Below are positions 29,763 to 40,034 of a stretch of DNA of 64,000 nt, piece by piece. The translations under genes and the position numbers were made by a program. The first letter of the stretch is position 1. Each line of letters opens with the position of its first letter. The DNA comes from Candida dubliniensis CD36 (lineage: Eukaryota > Ascomycota > Pichiomycetes > Serinales > Debaryomycetaceae). The stretch is taken from positions 62,001 through 126,000 of the forward strand of contig NC_012862.1 of NCBI RefSeq assembly GCF_000026945.1, given 5' to 3'. The notes beneath the pieces were generated by a model, which was not told the DNA's origin, ran no database searches, and saw only the letters and a program-made list of their open reading frames with translations.

Positions 29763-32700
29763 ATGTTGTTAAAAAACTTTGTTTTCCTATTCATTGCAAC
29801 AGCAACCACTGTGTTTGCTAGTTACGATGTTTCTAGCTCATTAATTCATTATCATGATTTCGACTTTAATGTCGGTGATATTTCCATTCGGAATGGTGCA
29901 TCATTTTCATTAGTTAATACTTTCGATTGTCTTTTTAAAGGAGATCTTACCATTGAAGAAAAATCCAAGTTATACATTACATCTACTGGTAGAGCTTTAT
30001 TACTCAATGTCGCTGGATTATTCAACAAAGTTAAAAATGATGGTTTATTGGTTATCAACACTATCGAGTCTTATGCTGCAGCCATTTGTAACATTTTTGG
30101 TGCTTCATTCGTTAACACTGGTGATGCTATCTTTGCTTTCCAAGGGAAATGGTTGCCACCAATTATTGCCTTTACTGCTCAACAATGGCAGAATTATGGA
30201 CGTGTGCATATTTTTCAAAAGTTCCCCTCAAAGGCTTTGGCTATCTTGGGTCGTTTTGGTGGCTCAATTGAAAACTATGGTACTCTTTGTTTTACCAATC
30301 TGATTTTTAAACAAGTAACTACCATCGATGGTAGTGGTTGTATTGCCTTAGAGAAGAGCTCGTCATTTTTCATTGAAAATTCGTTGTTCCCAATTGATAA
30401 AGAACAGGTTATATACATGGGTGAAGGTAATCCAAGTATACAAGTTGTTGCAACAACATTCCCACAAACATTTAAAGTTGCTAACTTTGGTGGTAACGGT
30501 GCTCATAAAATTGGATTGAATTTACCTTTATTGAACTTACCACTTCTTAATAAACGTGGTTGGTCTTATAATGAAAGGACTGGTATTTTGACATTGAAAG
30601 TTACTGATTTACTTACCCAAAATTTTGATATTGGTCTTGGTTACGATCCTTCTAAATTTGAACTTTGTTCCGATGAATCTGTTGGATTCCTTTTTGTTTT
30701 CCATGGTGCTATTAAATATAATGGTCCAGCCCCAAATCCGGGCAGACCATCCATTTGTCAAGTTTGTCCAGGACTTCATCCTGCTCCAGGTGCTGAACCA
30801 ACTACTTCAACCAACTCTATCACTACAACCAAAACTGATGGTTCCATTTGTACTGAAATTGATGCTGTTGTTGTTTCTTCTGATCAATCTGGATCCTGGT
30901 ATACAAGTACTTCTGGTATTAGCACTGTCTGCGGTGCCACATCTGAAGCTCCTATTCCAAACCCTCGAGTTACTATCACCACTACTTGGACCCAAGTCAC
31001 TACTGCTACCGTCACTGAATCTGGTACCAAGACTGACACTGTGATTGTCCAAGTCCCATATACCCCAAATCCTCAAGTTACTGTCACTACTACTTGGACT
31101 GGAACCTATGTTACTGCAAGTACTATTACTGGTGATAAAACCGATACTGTTATTGTTGATGTCCCAGAAACTACCACTTCTTGTTTAACTACAACTAATA
31201 CTTGGACTGGAGAATACATAACCACCATTACCACTTCTGGTTGGGTCATTATTGAAATTCCAACTGAAAGTGTTGCCACCTATGTTTACACAGACTCACA
31301 AGTGACACCTACTAAAGCTACTGCTACATCTGAAGTTACTGCTGTAACAAGTGCAACTACTGGTAATGATAACACTGCTTCTGCAACTGGTGCTACTGGC
31401 AACAACAACAACAATGATTCTACAACTGGTGCTACCGGTAATGAAAAGAATAAATCCACACCTTCCACTGCAGGTAATGTCAACACTGCTGCCACCACTA
31501 CTACTGGTAACGGAAACAATGATTCTACAACTGGTGCTACTGGCAACAACAACAACAATGATTCTACAACTGGTGCTACCGGTAATGAAAAGAATAAATC
31601 CACACCTTCCACTGCAGGTAATGTCAACACTGCTGCCACCACTACTACTGGTAACGGAAACAATGATTCTACAACTGGAGCTACTGGAAACAACAACATT
31701 GATTCTACAACTGGTGCTACCGGTAATGAAAAGAATAAATCCCCACCTTCCACTGCAGGTAATGTCAACACTGCTGCCACAACTACTACTGGTAACGGAA
31801 ACAATGATTCTGCAACTACTACTGGTAATGTCAACACCGATTCTACCACTAATACTGGAAACAACAACAACATTGATTCTACAACTGGTGCTACTGGTAA
31901 TAACAATAGTGCTTCTACAACTGCCACTACTGATAATGTGAACACTGCTTCTACTACTGGTGCTACTGGTAAAGATAACAATGATTCTGCAACTACTACT
32001 GGTAATGTCAACACTGCTTCTACCACTAATACTGGAAACAACAACAACAATGATTCCACAACTGGTGCTACTGGAAACAACAACAATGATTCTACAACTG
32101 GAGCTACTGGCAACAACAACAACAATGATTCCACAACTGGTGCTACAGGTAACACTTTATCCACGGTCACTACTGGTAACGATAACACAGCTTCCACTAC
32201 TGGTGCTACTGGTAATGACAATAGTGCTTCTACAGCTTCCACTACTGATAATGTGAACACTGCTTCTGCAACTGGTGCTACTGGTAAAGGTAACAATGAT
32301 TCTGCAACTACTACTGGTAATGTCAACACTGCTTCTACCACTAATACTGGAAACAACAACAACATTGATTCTACAACTGGTGCTACTGGTAATAACAATA
32401 GTGCTTCTACAACTGCCACTACTGATAATGTGAACATTGCTTCTGCAACTGGTGCTACTGGTAAAGATAACAATGATTCTGCAACTACTACTGGTAATGT
32501 CAACACTGCTTCTACCACTAATACTGGCAACAACAACATTGATTCTACAACTGGTGCCCCAACAACCAGTGATTTTAGTGGCTCTACAGAATCTCAATCC
32601 AGAGAAACCAAACATACCAAATCAAAGAACACCGAGACACATAAAACCAAATTGACAGAAACAAGCACTTCTTTGGCTGCCATTTCATCATCTCTGGAAT

Positions 32701-33569
32701 TCCCCTTTGAAAATACTTCAAATCTGATTTGTCAATGTACTCCAGTGACCGTCACCAAATATATCCCTCAGTCGAACATCCCAGAAAATACTGAATCTAC
32801 AACTCAATCTACTTCTGCTTTAACTCCTGCAACAAGTCAAGAAATAGCTTCCCAGCCTTCTTTCCATAGCAAAGTTGAATCCACTACTGTTGTCTCGTCT
32901 GCAACAAGTCAAGAAATAGCTTCCCAGCCTTCTTTCCATCGCAAAGTTGAATCCACTAATGTCGTCTCATCTGCAACAAATCAAGAATCAACCACTAACT
33001 TCTCTTCAGAAACCGATGTTCAGTCAAGTTCTCAATTTGTCACTCCTACTAATGCTGTTCATTCTTCATTATCAACAGAATACTACACTACTGGTGTCAC
33101 TTCTTACTACACAAGCTATGTCACTGTTACTGCTGAAACAACCAAAGTCGTCACCTTGACTTCTTGTGCTAATGATGTTTGTCATAAAACAACTGCAACA
33201 ACTGGTGTCACTGTTGTCACACTCAGTACTTCTGATATCCAAACTGTCCTTACAACTTATGCTCCATTGACTCAAACAGTGACTTTGGGAATCACTGGTT
33301 CAGCAACTTTTGATTTAGGTTGTCCAACCGGCCACTTTGGTTACAAGGGCTACATTGGAAAAGGTGTTGAAATTAGTCCAAACGGAATAAAGGCTAATGC
33401 CAATGCTGGTTTTAATGTTGGTTTTGACGCAATCAAACGTGACCAAAAAGTGGTAAACTCCACTAATGTCACTGTTCAATCTTCTAAGAATGCTGGTGCT
33501 ATTAATTCCATCTATAGCAGTATTGAACTCTTATGTGCTGTTACAGCTATTATGGCTTTAATTTTTTAA
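29763..33569 (+). CDS. IFF10: HYR/IFF-family GPI-anchored cell-wall protein
   Basis: This is a 1268-aa surface protein of the Candida HYR/IFF family, whose members sit in the cell wall and affect adhesion and wall properties. In order it has a signal peptide (about 1-19), the conserved Hyphal_reg_CWP domain (about 20-340, with [19 protein letters not shown]), and CQVCPG. Three imperfect TTTWTGTYVT-type repeats follow (about 402-507), then a Thr/Asn/Gly repeat region (about 529-934). Next come a 24-residue block present twice, a conserved C-terminal block ([14 protein letters not shown] to GCPTGHFGYKGYIGKG), and a hydrophobic GPI-attachment tail. Likely omega sites are N1243 or G1245. It lies 3.1 kb upstream of its paralogue IFF11. 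The symbol IFF10 is from remembered gene order; the family assignment is certain. Confidence 0.85.
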   Translation: MLLKNFVFLFIATATTVFASYDVSSSLIHYHDFDFNVGDISIRNGASFSLVNTFDCLFKGDLTIEEKSKLYITSTGRALLLNVAGLFNKVKNDGLLVINTIESYAAAICNIFGASFVNTGDAIFAFQGKWLPPIIAFTAQQWQNYGRVHIFQKFPSKALAILGRFGGSIENYGTLCFTNLIFKQVTTIDGSGCIALEKSSSFFIENSLFPIDKEQVIYMGEGNPSIQVVATTFPQTFKVANFGGNGAHKIGLNLPLLNLPLLNKRGWSYNERTGILTLKVTDLLTQNFDIGLGYDPSKFELCSDESVGFLFVFHGAIKYNGPAPNPGRPSICQVCPGLHPAPGAEPTTSTNSITTTKTDGSICTEIDAVVVSSDQSGSWYTSTSGISTVCGATSEAPIPNPRVTITTTWTQVTTATVTESGTKTDTVIVQVPYTPNPQVTVTTTWTGTYVTASTITGDKTDTVIVDVPETTTSCLTTTNTWTGEYITTITTSGWVIIEIPTESVATYVYTDSQVTPTKATATSEVTAVTSATTGNDNTASATGATGNNNNNDSTTGATGNEKNKSTPSTAGNVNTAATTTTGNGNNDSTTGATGNNNNNDSTTGATGNEKNKSTPSTAGNVNTAATTTTGNGNNDSTTGATGNNNIDSTTGATGNEKNKSPPSTAGNVNTAATTTTGNGNNDSATTTGNVNTDSTTNTGNNNNIDSTTGATGNNNSASTTATTDNVNTASTTGATGKDNNDSATTTGNVNTASTTNTGNNNNNDSTTGATGNNNNDSTTGATGNNNNNDSTTGATGNTLSTVTTGNDNTASTTGATGNDNSASTASTTDNVNTASATGATGKGNNDSATTTGNVNTASTTNTGNNNNIDSTTGATGNNNSASTTATTDNVNIASATGATGKDNNDSATTTGNVNTASTTNTGNNNIDSTTGAPTTSDFSGSTESQSRETKHTKSKNTETHKTKLTETSTSLAAISSSLEFPFENTSNLICQCTPVTVTKYIPQSNIPENTESTTQSTSALTPATSQEIASQPSFHSKVESTTVVSSATSQEIASQPSFHRKVESTNVVSSATNQESTTNFSSETDVQSSSQFVTPTNAVHSSLSTEYYTTGVTSYYTSYVTVTAETTKVVTLTSCANDVCHKTTATTGVTVVTLSTSDIQTVLTTYAPLTQTVTLGITGSATFDLGCPTGHFGYKGYIGKGVEISPNGIKANANAGFNVGFDAIKRDQKVVNSTNVTVQSSKNAGAINSIYSSIELLCAVTAIMALIF
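31350..32565 (+). repeat. Nested tandem repeats in the IFF gene
   Basis: The basic units encode TTGATGNNNNNDS-like text. Larger periods are visible. The block starting GCTACCGGTAATG begins at 31431, 31575 and 31716 (144 and 141 nt apart). The block starting GATTCTGCAAC begins at 31806, 31983, 32298 and 32475. That is two 177-nt pairs, with the second pair displaced 492 nt from the first. Every period is a multiple of three. The pattern suggests repeated unequal exchange or slippage, and copy number probably differs between alleles. Confidence 0.9.
32829..32972 (+). repeat. 72-nt direct repeat, two copies
   Basis: Copies at 32829-32900 and 32901-32972 are nearly identical and encode 24 residues each (ATSQEIASQPSFHSKVES and onward). 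They lie just before the conserved C-terminal block of the long IFF protein. Confidence 0.9.
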
Positions 33570-36198
33570 AGAAAAGAAATTTAATCGAAATAATTCACCT
33601 TATTAATTGCTATATGATATTTAAAAATAAATATTAAATAGTCACGTATACCTTTTTCTGAATATTTTGTGAAATACACTTCAATATATGAACACTAAAA
33701 TATAGTTTATCCTATCACAAGTTATTTTAAGAGTTATGATATAGTAGCTTGAAGTCACAATATTACAAATAGTGGCTTAAAAATTAAATACACAAACACG
33801 ATACAACGATTGGGGTCAATCATTTCAGTGTCACGTTTTCGAGTTATCAAATTCAGGAAAGATCAAGAGTTGACCAGAGATTAATAGTCAATATTTGTAT
33901 AAAGATTTTTGGTATGTTGTTTTTAATAAACTAATTTAAGACCCATTGGTTGTACCTACTATTAAGATTGGAATTAGCTATTTTAGTTAATCGAAACTGA
34001 AATAAGCAATTGACCGGTGACAAATTCCTCATGGTCAAATATCCCAGTGAACAAATTTACACTTATTACCTCTATAAAACCAATAAACAAATTTCAATTG
34101 ATGTTGTTAATATACTTTGATTGTATTATTGACAAATAGGGTGGTCATCAAGAAGTTGTTGCAGCAAAATTGGGCATTGAGCACTTACATTCTATAGATT
34201 TTTTTAACCCCCTTTGCCTCGGCAGTCGTGTAATTTTGTAATCTAAATAATTGTTCATGCACGAGTAGAATGTTTCATTTAGTTAAGAAAGCAATTAAAA
34301 AAATAGCTTCAAAATAATTAATATTATGATCACTTAAATTAAAGAATGATTAGATATTGCAAAATAGCTTAGGTTGGTAGAATATATGTTTGGAATGTAA
34401 AAACACCCCATGTTTGCGTAATTTCAATTACCACTAACCCTACTTAATCGCAACCCTGCTATCCTGCATATGTAGTCATAATTAAGGACAAAGAAAAAAC
34501 AAAAACCCGCCTCTAATAGACCAATTTTGGAATTGGTACATCATCTTGACGTATCCCTGGCAATATCTTGATGAAGTAGTGATGTCAACCTCGGAAGAGA
34601 TGTAGAGCATAGTTATGTTCTCCTGCCCCCTATCTGTTGACAAGTTTAACTTAAAATCTACAAGATATATTAACCTCAGCGTATAAAGATATATAAAGTT
34701 TTGTTCAGGGTTCGGGGGTGCTAACTTGTAACATGAATAGAATAATCGTCTTCTGGTGTAACGACCACACGATTTGCTGATTCGGAATTAACTATACCAT
34801 GACCGTATCACGGATTTACAAAATTAATGGATTTGCTATCCTGTGATAAAAATTGTCCAACCAAAAAATCTAATCATCACTCGTACTCCACATATAGGAA
34901 AATCCCTCTATTAGAAAACCAAATCAAGCAATTATTATCAAGTTGTGTATTGAGTATTTTAGTTATGAAACGAAAACAATACAAAAAACAAAAAAAAAAA
35001 AGAAGACAATCAATACAAAACTGATCCTAAAAATAGAAAACGTAAAACCAACAAACTAAGAGAAGCATGAAATTCAAAGACACTGTATGACCGTTAATTA
35101 TCGGGTCGGGTAAGAATGGAAACAGTTTTTGAATTTTGGACACTATTGTAGCCTAATTGTTCGCGTACCATTTTACTCTTAGTTTTCTGGAGTTCATATA
35201 CTGTCGGGTGCTTTTGGACAAAATTAATTGTTGCTAAAACAATACTGTGCTTTAGCTTGTATTGTTTCCTTGATGTATAAAGCTATCAATGGACTCTAGA
35301 CAAACAATATTTACAAATCGAGCTTTTATTTGAACCAAATAGGTAATAAAAACTGCCAAGAATCTAGTAGGAACAGGTCAAACCTTCTTTTTCTTTTTTG
35401 TTTTTTGAGGAGTAATTTCCTTAAAGGGTATCAAATTGCAAATTATCAACTACTACGATAAACCTATTGTGATTGGTCTGAAATCAAAGTAGTCAACAAT
35501 ATACACAAAATTGTTCCTTCCCGAATTTAATTTCCGTTTTCTTTAACTAAAAAAGAGTAAGAGGGTTCACAAAGTTATAGCTTTCAGTACTAGAAAGGTA
35601 ATTTAGTACTTTTGGGGCCGGCATACGTTTTTCGTGTTGTATCATAGCTCAGTAATTTCATTAGCAATTTAATTAACGCTTTGTACATGATACTACTTTT
35701 ATTTGCTGCAAATCTGACAAAAATTTCCTAATACCTCTTTGTTATAAATCGGAATGTTTGATGATTAAAATAGATTGAATTGAACATCGTTCAATTTTCT
35801 GGTCTCAGAAAGTTCTAGTCGTAGTATTAAATCTTTCATCATACTCAAGCGAATGAATATATTGTCCTCTTTGTAACCAATTAAAGAAAAAAACAATATT
35901 CCCCTTTCATTATTCCATTTTCTCAAAATTCATTGTCCCTGTATTCTACAATCAGTTTCAAATTATGTAAGAATTGGTTATGAATTTGAATCCTTAACTC
36001 ACGTAACTTTGAAAAAGAAAGTATATTTGTGCGTATAAAAAATATCCACCAATAATGGTTATTGAAAAGATCTTGAAAAATTATGATGCAATATAATAAA
36101 ATTAATACTAATAGCAGTAAAGAATTATAAACTATTAACAACTTGATGTTTATTGCTTTTGAATAATTATAAACGCGTAAACTACAAAGCATATTTTC

Positions 36199-36226
36199 AT
36201 TTATTTATTTATTTATTTATTTCAGT
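36199..36226. repeat. ATTT tetranucleotide repeat (7 units)
   Basis: Seven perfect ATTT units lie about 450 bp upstream of IFF11. A shorter relative occurs near 36600-36620. Confidence 0.9.
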
Positions 36227-36561
36227 GAGTCTCTCTACTTCGTATTGTTGTAATTTCTTCTTCTGGTTGCATGTTTCATCACAAAATGGCTTTGATGCAA
36301 AATTCAATATGATATAAATAAATCAATAATTAATAGCCTATAACTACTTGTTTTCTTATTTATTTCAAATTGGATAATGCAAATCCCGTTACTAAACACG
36401 ACTAAACACAAAACCGAAAAAAAGAATGAGTAAAAATTTGACACAAAATGTAGATTTGCAGCAACTTTCTAATTTTTCAGAAATATCAAATGATCTTTTT
36501 CGTCAACATCTTCAACTACTTTAAACAAACTAATGCTTCATCCCTTTCACTTTCATTCAAG

Positions 36562-36569
36562 TATATAAA
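36562..36569 (+). promoter_or_regulatory. Candidate TATA box of IFF11
   Basis: TATATAAA lies 102-109 bp before the IFF11 ATG, a usual distance in yeast. It is followed by a T-rich tract (36620-36632). Short AT motifs are common here, so support is positional only. Confidence 0.4.
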
Positions 36570-36670
36570 GATATAAACTTTTCCTTGATTTGGATACTAT
36601 TTATTTATTTATTAATTTATTTTTTTTTTTTCTTTAGCTCAACATTAGTCTTTCGCTTTCATAATCAAAA

Positions 36671-38275
36671 ATGTTATTGTCAAATCTTGTTATTCCCTTA
36701 TTGGCTACCAGTGCTACTGTGTCAGCTAATTTTGATGTCACTTCCTCATTAACCAAATATGCCTCATTTGATTTTGGACTTGGTGACATTTCAATTCAAG
36801 AGGGTGCTTCCTTTTCGTTAGTCAACACTTTTGATTGTGCCTTTCAAGGTGACATTAGCATTGAAAAAGATTGTGAGTTCGTTATTGCTTCTACCGCTAA
36901 AGCCTTAAAACTTACCTTTAACAATATCTTCCATAAAATTGAAAACAAAGGTAAATGGATTGTCCACACTTTGGAAGCTGCCGCTGCTAGTACATGTAAT
37001 ATTATTGTCCAATCTTTTGTCAACACTGGTGAAATTATTTTGGCTTTCAAAGGTCACGTTTTGGCTCCAATCATTAACATTGCCGCTAACCATTGGGTCA
37101 ATCATGGTTGTTTACATATTTTCCAAGAAATTAAATCAATTTCTGTTGCGATTTTGGGTGTTGTTGGCGGTGAAATTGAAAACCATGGTACTATCTGTTT
37201 AACTAACCAACTTTGTAAACAAGTTACAAAGATTAGTGGAGGTGGATGTATTGCTTTAGAAAAATCTTCCTCATTCTATATTTCCAACTCATTCTTATCA
37301 ATTGATGCTCAACATACTTTCTACTTAGGTGCAGGCAACCCAACCATTCAAGCTCAAGCAGTATCACTGCCACAAACATTCAAGGTTGCCAATTTTGGTG
37401 CTAATGGTGCTCATAAAATTGGTTTGAATTTACCTTTGTTGTCTATTTCTATTGCTGGTAAGAAAGGCTGGTCCTATGACACAAAAACTGGTATTTTAAC
37501 ATTGACTGCTAATGGATTCATTTCTCAAAAGTTTGACATTGGTCTTGGTTACGATGTTTCTAAATTCGAAGTTTGTACCGATGATTCAGTCGGTATTGTT
37601 TCCGTTATCAATGGTTCTATCAAATACAACGGTCCATGCCCACATGCTGGAAGACCATCAGTCTGTCAAGTTTGCCCAGGTGTCCCAACCCCTCCAGTTA
37701 TTACATCAAGTGCCACTGCTATTACCAGTACCCAATCAAAAACTGCTAGTTCATCTACTTCAAAAGTTGCTACTACTAGCACTGCTAGTTCATCTACTTC
37801 AAAAGTTGCTACTACTAGCACTGCTAGCAAACCTAAACCAACCACCCTTTCTACTAGCTCTATTGCTTCTACCAAGACTACAGCTTCCTCAAAAACCAAC
37901 TCCGTTGCTTCTACAACCACACCAGAAGGATCTTACTCCACCTCATTTGTAACTGCTACTGCCGAGACCACCAAAGTTGTCACTATCACTTCTTGTTCCA
38001 ATAATGCTTGTCACCCAACTACTGCTCCTACTGGTATTACTGTCGTCACACTTACCACCTCCGACATCAAAACTGTTGTCACTACTTACTGTCCATTGAC
38101 CCAAACTGTTACTTTGGGTGTTACCGGTAGCAAGACTGTTGATTTGGGTTGTCCAACTGGATACTTTGGTTACAATGGTTACATTGGTAAAGGTATCAGT
38201 TTTGGTCATGATGGTGTTGCTGCTAGTGCCAGTGCTGGTTTCCAAATTGGTTTTGATATCTTCAATGACCATTAG
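36671..38275 (+). CDS. IFF11: Secreted HYR/IFF-family protein lacking a GPI anchor
   Basis: The 534-aa product is a short paralogue of the gene at 29763. It has a signal peptide (about 1-19, ending SATVSA), the Hyphal_reg_CWP domain (about 20-335, with [19 protein letters not shown]) and CQVCPG. A short Ser/Thr linker follows that includes two 39-nt repeats, then the same C-terminal block ([16 protein letters not shown] to [16 protein letters not shown]). It stops at FDIFNDH with no hydrophobic tail and no omega site, so it should be secreted rather than anchored. In C. albicans, Iff11 is the family member known to be secreted and to affect wall structure and virulence. Architecture and likely position both fit that gene. 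Confidence 0.9.
   Translation: MLLSNLVIPLLATSATVSANFDVTSSLTKYASFDFGLGDISIQEGASFSLVNTFDCAFQGDISIEKDCEFVIASTAKALKLTFNNIFHKIENKGKWIVHTLEAAAASTCNIIVQSFVNTGEIILAFKGHVLAPIINIAANHWVNHGCLHIFQEIKSISVAILGVVGGEIENHGTICLTNQLCKQVTKISGGGCIALEKSSSFYISNSFLSIDAQHTFYLGAGNPTIQAQAVSLPQTFKVANFGANGAHKIGLNLPLLSISIAGKKGWSYDTKTGILTLTANGFISQKFDIGLGYDVSKFEVCTDDSVGIVSVINGSIKYNGPCPHAGRPSVCQVCPGVPTPPVITSSATAITSTQSKTASSSTSKVATTSTASSSTSKVATTSTASKPKPTTLSTSSIASTKTTASSKTNSVASTTTPEGSYSTSFVTATAETTKVVTITSCSNNACHPTTAPTGITVVTLTTSDIKTVVTTYCPLTQTVTLGVTGSKTVDLGCPTGYFGYNGYIGKGISFGHDGVAASASAGFQIGFDIFNDH
37742..37819 (+). repeat. 39-nt tandem repeat in IFF11, two copies
   Basis: Two identical 39-nt units (37742-37780 and 37781-37819) encode 13 Ser/Thr-rich residues each. 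A 9-nt partial third copy follows. This is the remnant or seed of the expanded region seen in the long paralogue. Confidence 0.95.
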
Positions 38276-38791
38276 AGAGTTATCCATTCCAATCAACTCC
38301 TACCAGCTTATTCATCTTTTTATTTTTTTTTCGGCAAATAACTGGTACAATCAGAACTTCGTTTTTGGTATTTAATTTCTGTTTAAATTTACTGTTATTT
38401 TGAGTTTCACAATACAGTTTTCATTGGTTTATATCCTTTCTTTCATATGGTTATTTTTTTTTTTTTTTTTTACCTTTTCTCTCTTTATTAAAAGTATTAA
38501 TTTTTCTTTATCTTATATATATATCTAATAATATGCCGAATCTATACTTAACAGATTAACTGAAAAACGAGAGAAACGTAAACAATGATTGAGATTAGGT
38601 ACTACAGAACATTTCTTTCGAACGGTAATATTGTATTGTTTTAAGTGGTATTGCTCAACTCTCTACACACGCCAGTTGTTTTTTTTTTTTTCTTTTCTTT
38701 TGTTGACTTTCAAGTGATTTATTTATTTTTTTTTCACCTTCTCATGGTTGTTGTTTATTTGGCACACTTGAATTAGTCTAAAACATACAAA
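38276..38791. other. IFF11-COG7 intergenic region
   Basis: These 516 bp hold the IFF11 3' flank and the COG7 promoter. T-rich tracts lie at about 38455-38471, 38680-38691 and 38727-38734. No gene is seen. Confidence 0.6.
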
Positions 38792-39520
38792 ATGACAAAC
38801 ACCGATGAATCATTGTCTATGTATTTTGATGATGACTTTAATCCATCTGCATATATTGACAAACTTGTACATACAATAACCAATCTGAATCCAGCGAGCT
38901 CAACAACACCGGTTACGGCATATTCAAAACTGTCATTAACAAAACTATCCAACGACATATCCCATTTGATAACACATCTTGATTACTACACCAACATGAT
39001 AACCAATGATAGCTTACAAAAGAAATTAGATGCATTAGATAAATCAAATGAAATAATCAATAATAATGAAGAGAATGGCACCACGAGATTGCAGTATCAT
39101 GTACATGTTTTTAATAACGCCGTGTTGTCTTTACAGACAGAGCTAAATGAGATCAATAAACAGTTGGATGAGTCAACCATCAATAATGAAGCTATCCAGA
39201 AACTAATCCAATTAAAACAAGTCAAATCTAATCTTACAAAGGTCTTGAGTATATTTGAGTTAGTCTACAATTCAATCTCGCAAGATGATGAACTTTCTTT
39301 TACGGTTGATAAGTTTCAAAATGCCCTTGATGATTTGCTTGCCTCGATAAAAAACCAACTAGAATCCAGTGACAAAAATGACAAGTTATTAGCGCAAATA
39401 GATAAACTACTAGAAATGAATGGCTTATTCACACATTTGTCGAGATTCAACACTGCTTTCAAAAAGTTCCTTACCAAATTATCAAATGAGAAGGAGGTAT
39501 ATTTAAACAAGAAAAGGTGA
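38792..39520 (+). CDS. COG7: Conserved oligomeric Golgi complex subunit 7
   Basis: The 242-aa protein is predicted to be almost wholly helical with coiled-coil character. Its N-terminus has the Cog7 signature MYFDDDFNPSAYIDKLV (about 10-26), which resembles the DDF-x(2)-K/S-x-W/Y-I-N/D pattern at the start of Cog7 proteins. Cog7 belongs to lobe B of the COG tether for retrograde traffic within the Golgi. Yeast Cog7 is also short (about 280 aa), so the length fits. Other COG or Dsl1 subunits are possible because these proteins diverge fast. It converges on PET191, with 98 bp between the stops. Confidence 0.7.
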   Translation: MTNTDESLSMYFDDDFNPSAYIDKLVHTITNLNPASSTTPVTAYSKLSLTKLSNDISHLITHLDYYTNMITNDSLQKKLDALDKSNEIINNNEENGTTRLQYHVHVFNNAVLSLQTELNEINKQLDESTINNEAIQKLIQLKQVKSNLTKVLSIFELVYNSISQDDELSFTVDKFQNALDDLLASIKNQLESSDKNDKLLAQIDKLLEMNGLFTHLSRFNTAFKKFLTKLSNEKEVYLNKKR

Positions 39521-39618
39521 ATAGATTGGAGTGGGGAGGCAACTATATACAAGATAAATATAAGTTCATGTTTTTTTTTTTTTTTGTCTTTCTTCCTTAA
39601 CCAGCACCATGGTAGATT

Positions 39619-40034
39619 TTAATCTTTCTTTTCTTGAGCTTGTTGCTGTCTAGACAAGTTTCTATTCAACACATCCAATTTTCTTATTTCCTCACGAGGA
39701 TCAAAATTCCCAGTAGATAAATTATCAAAAGTTTCATCGTATTTACCAGTTGATAAAGGTGCATTACCTCTCATTCTTTTTCGCATATCAAACATCCCAT
39801 TCTTGCATTCCATAAAGGCTCTGAATTGTGCCTTACATAGTTCAGGCAAGTCCTTTTTCAATTCGGGATCAGTTAAACATTCTTTCGGTGTGTGTCGATC
39901 TAGTAGAACACATGGAGATCTTTGTAAACATATAGCAAGCGCCTTTCTTTGATCTTTGCAACTATACCTCGGTTAGTAAATGAAATAATTAGTAAATTCT
40001 TTTGGGTAAAGTTGGATACATACCTAGCACCCAT
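39619..40034 (-). CDS. PET191: Pet191 cytochrome c oxidase assembly factor (spliced)
   Basis: The gene has two exons: 40024-40034 (11 nt, ATG to AG) and 39619-39961. Splicing gives 117 aa starting MGASCKDQRKALAICLQRSP, with twin cysteines in the Cx9C spacing of Pet191/COA5. Later text (ECLTDPELKKDLPELC, FMECKNGMFDMRKR, GNAPLSTGKYDETFDNLSTG) matches the family closely. Pet191 is imported into the mitochondrial intermembrane space, probably through Mia40, and is needed to assemble complex IV. An unspliced reading gives only an 80-residue piece without the conserved N-terminus, so the intron is well supported. CAAT-type promoter motifs were not obvious; a T17 tract lies about 35 bp upstream of the ATG. 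Confidence 0.93.
39962..40023 (-). other. PET191: PET191 intron (62 nt)
   Basis: On the minus strand the intron starts GTATGT (40023-40018), has a perfect TACTAAC branch site at 39972-39978, and ends ATAG at 39962. The phase is after the second base of codon 4 (AG|T). The branch-to-3' distance is short (about 10 nt), as in many yeast introns. Confidence 0.93.

Larger units (their letters stand above)
33570..36670. other. 3.1-kb gene-poor region between the two IFF genes
   Basis: No convincing gene is seen. The ATG-started frames at 34827-35024 (65 codons, plus) and 35923-36192 (89 codons, minus) have the Phe/Ile/Leu/Asn/Lys composition expected of random AT-rich DNA. Landmarks are ATTT repeats at 36199-36226 and a TATATAAA at 36562-36569 before IFF11. 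I looked for, and did not find, tRNA boxes or paired long terminal repeats. Confidence 0.5.

Noticed and set aside
31286..32539. 417-codon antisense frame, and plus-strand frames of about 100-200 codons, across the IFF repeats
   Set aside because: All are open only because the repeat units are multiples of three and lack stops in those frames. The products are monotonous Leu/Val/Pro or Leu/Met/Thr repeats, and the sense frame has a signal peptide and domains.
34560..34780. Possible solo LTR (TATA-like and GC-richer patch)
   Set aside because: I found no terminal inverted dinucleotides, no target-site duplication and no second copy in the window.
34827..35024. 65-codon plus frame in the IFF gap
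   Set aside because: It is short and Lys-rich from an A tract, with no supporting signal.
35640..35670. tRNA-like A box (TAGCTCAGTAATTTC)
   Set aside because: No matching B box, no acceptor stem pairing and no GG after the box.
35923..36192. 89-codon minus frame with a hydrophobic stretch
   Set aside because: It has an ATG, but its composition (Ile, Leu, Phe, Asn, Tyr) is that of random AT-rich DNA, and no domain is visible.
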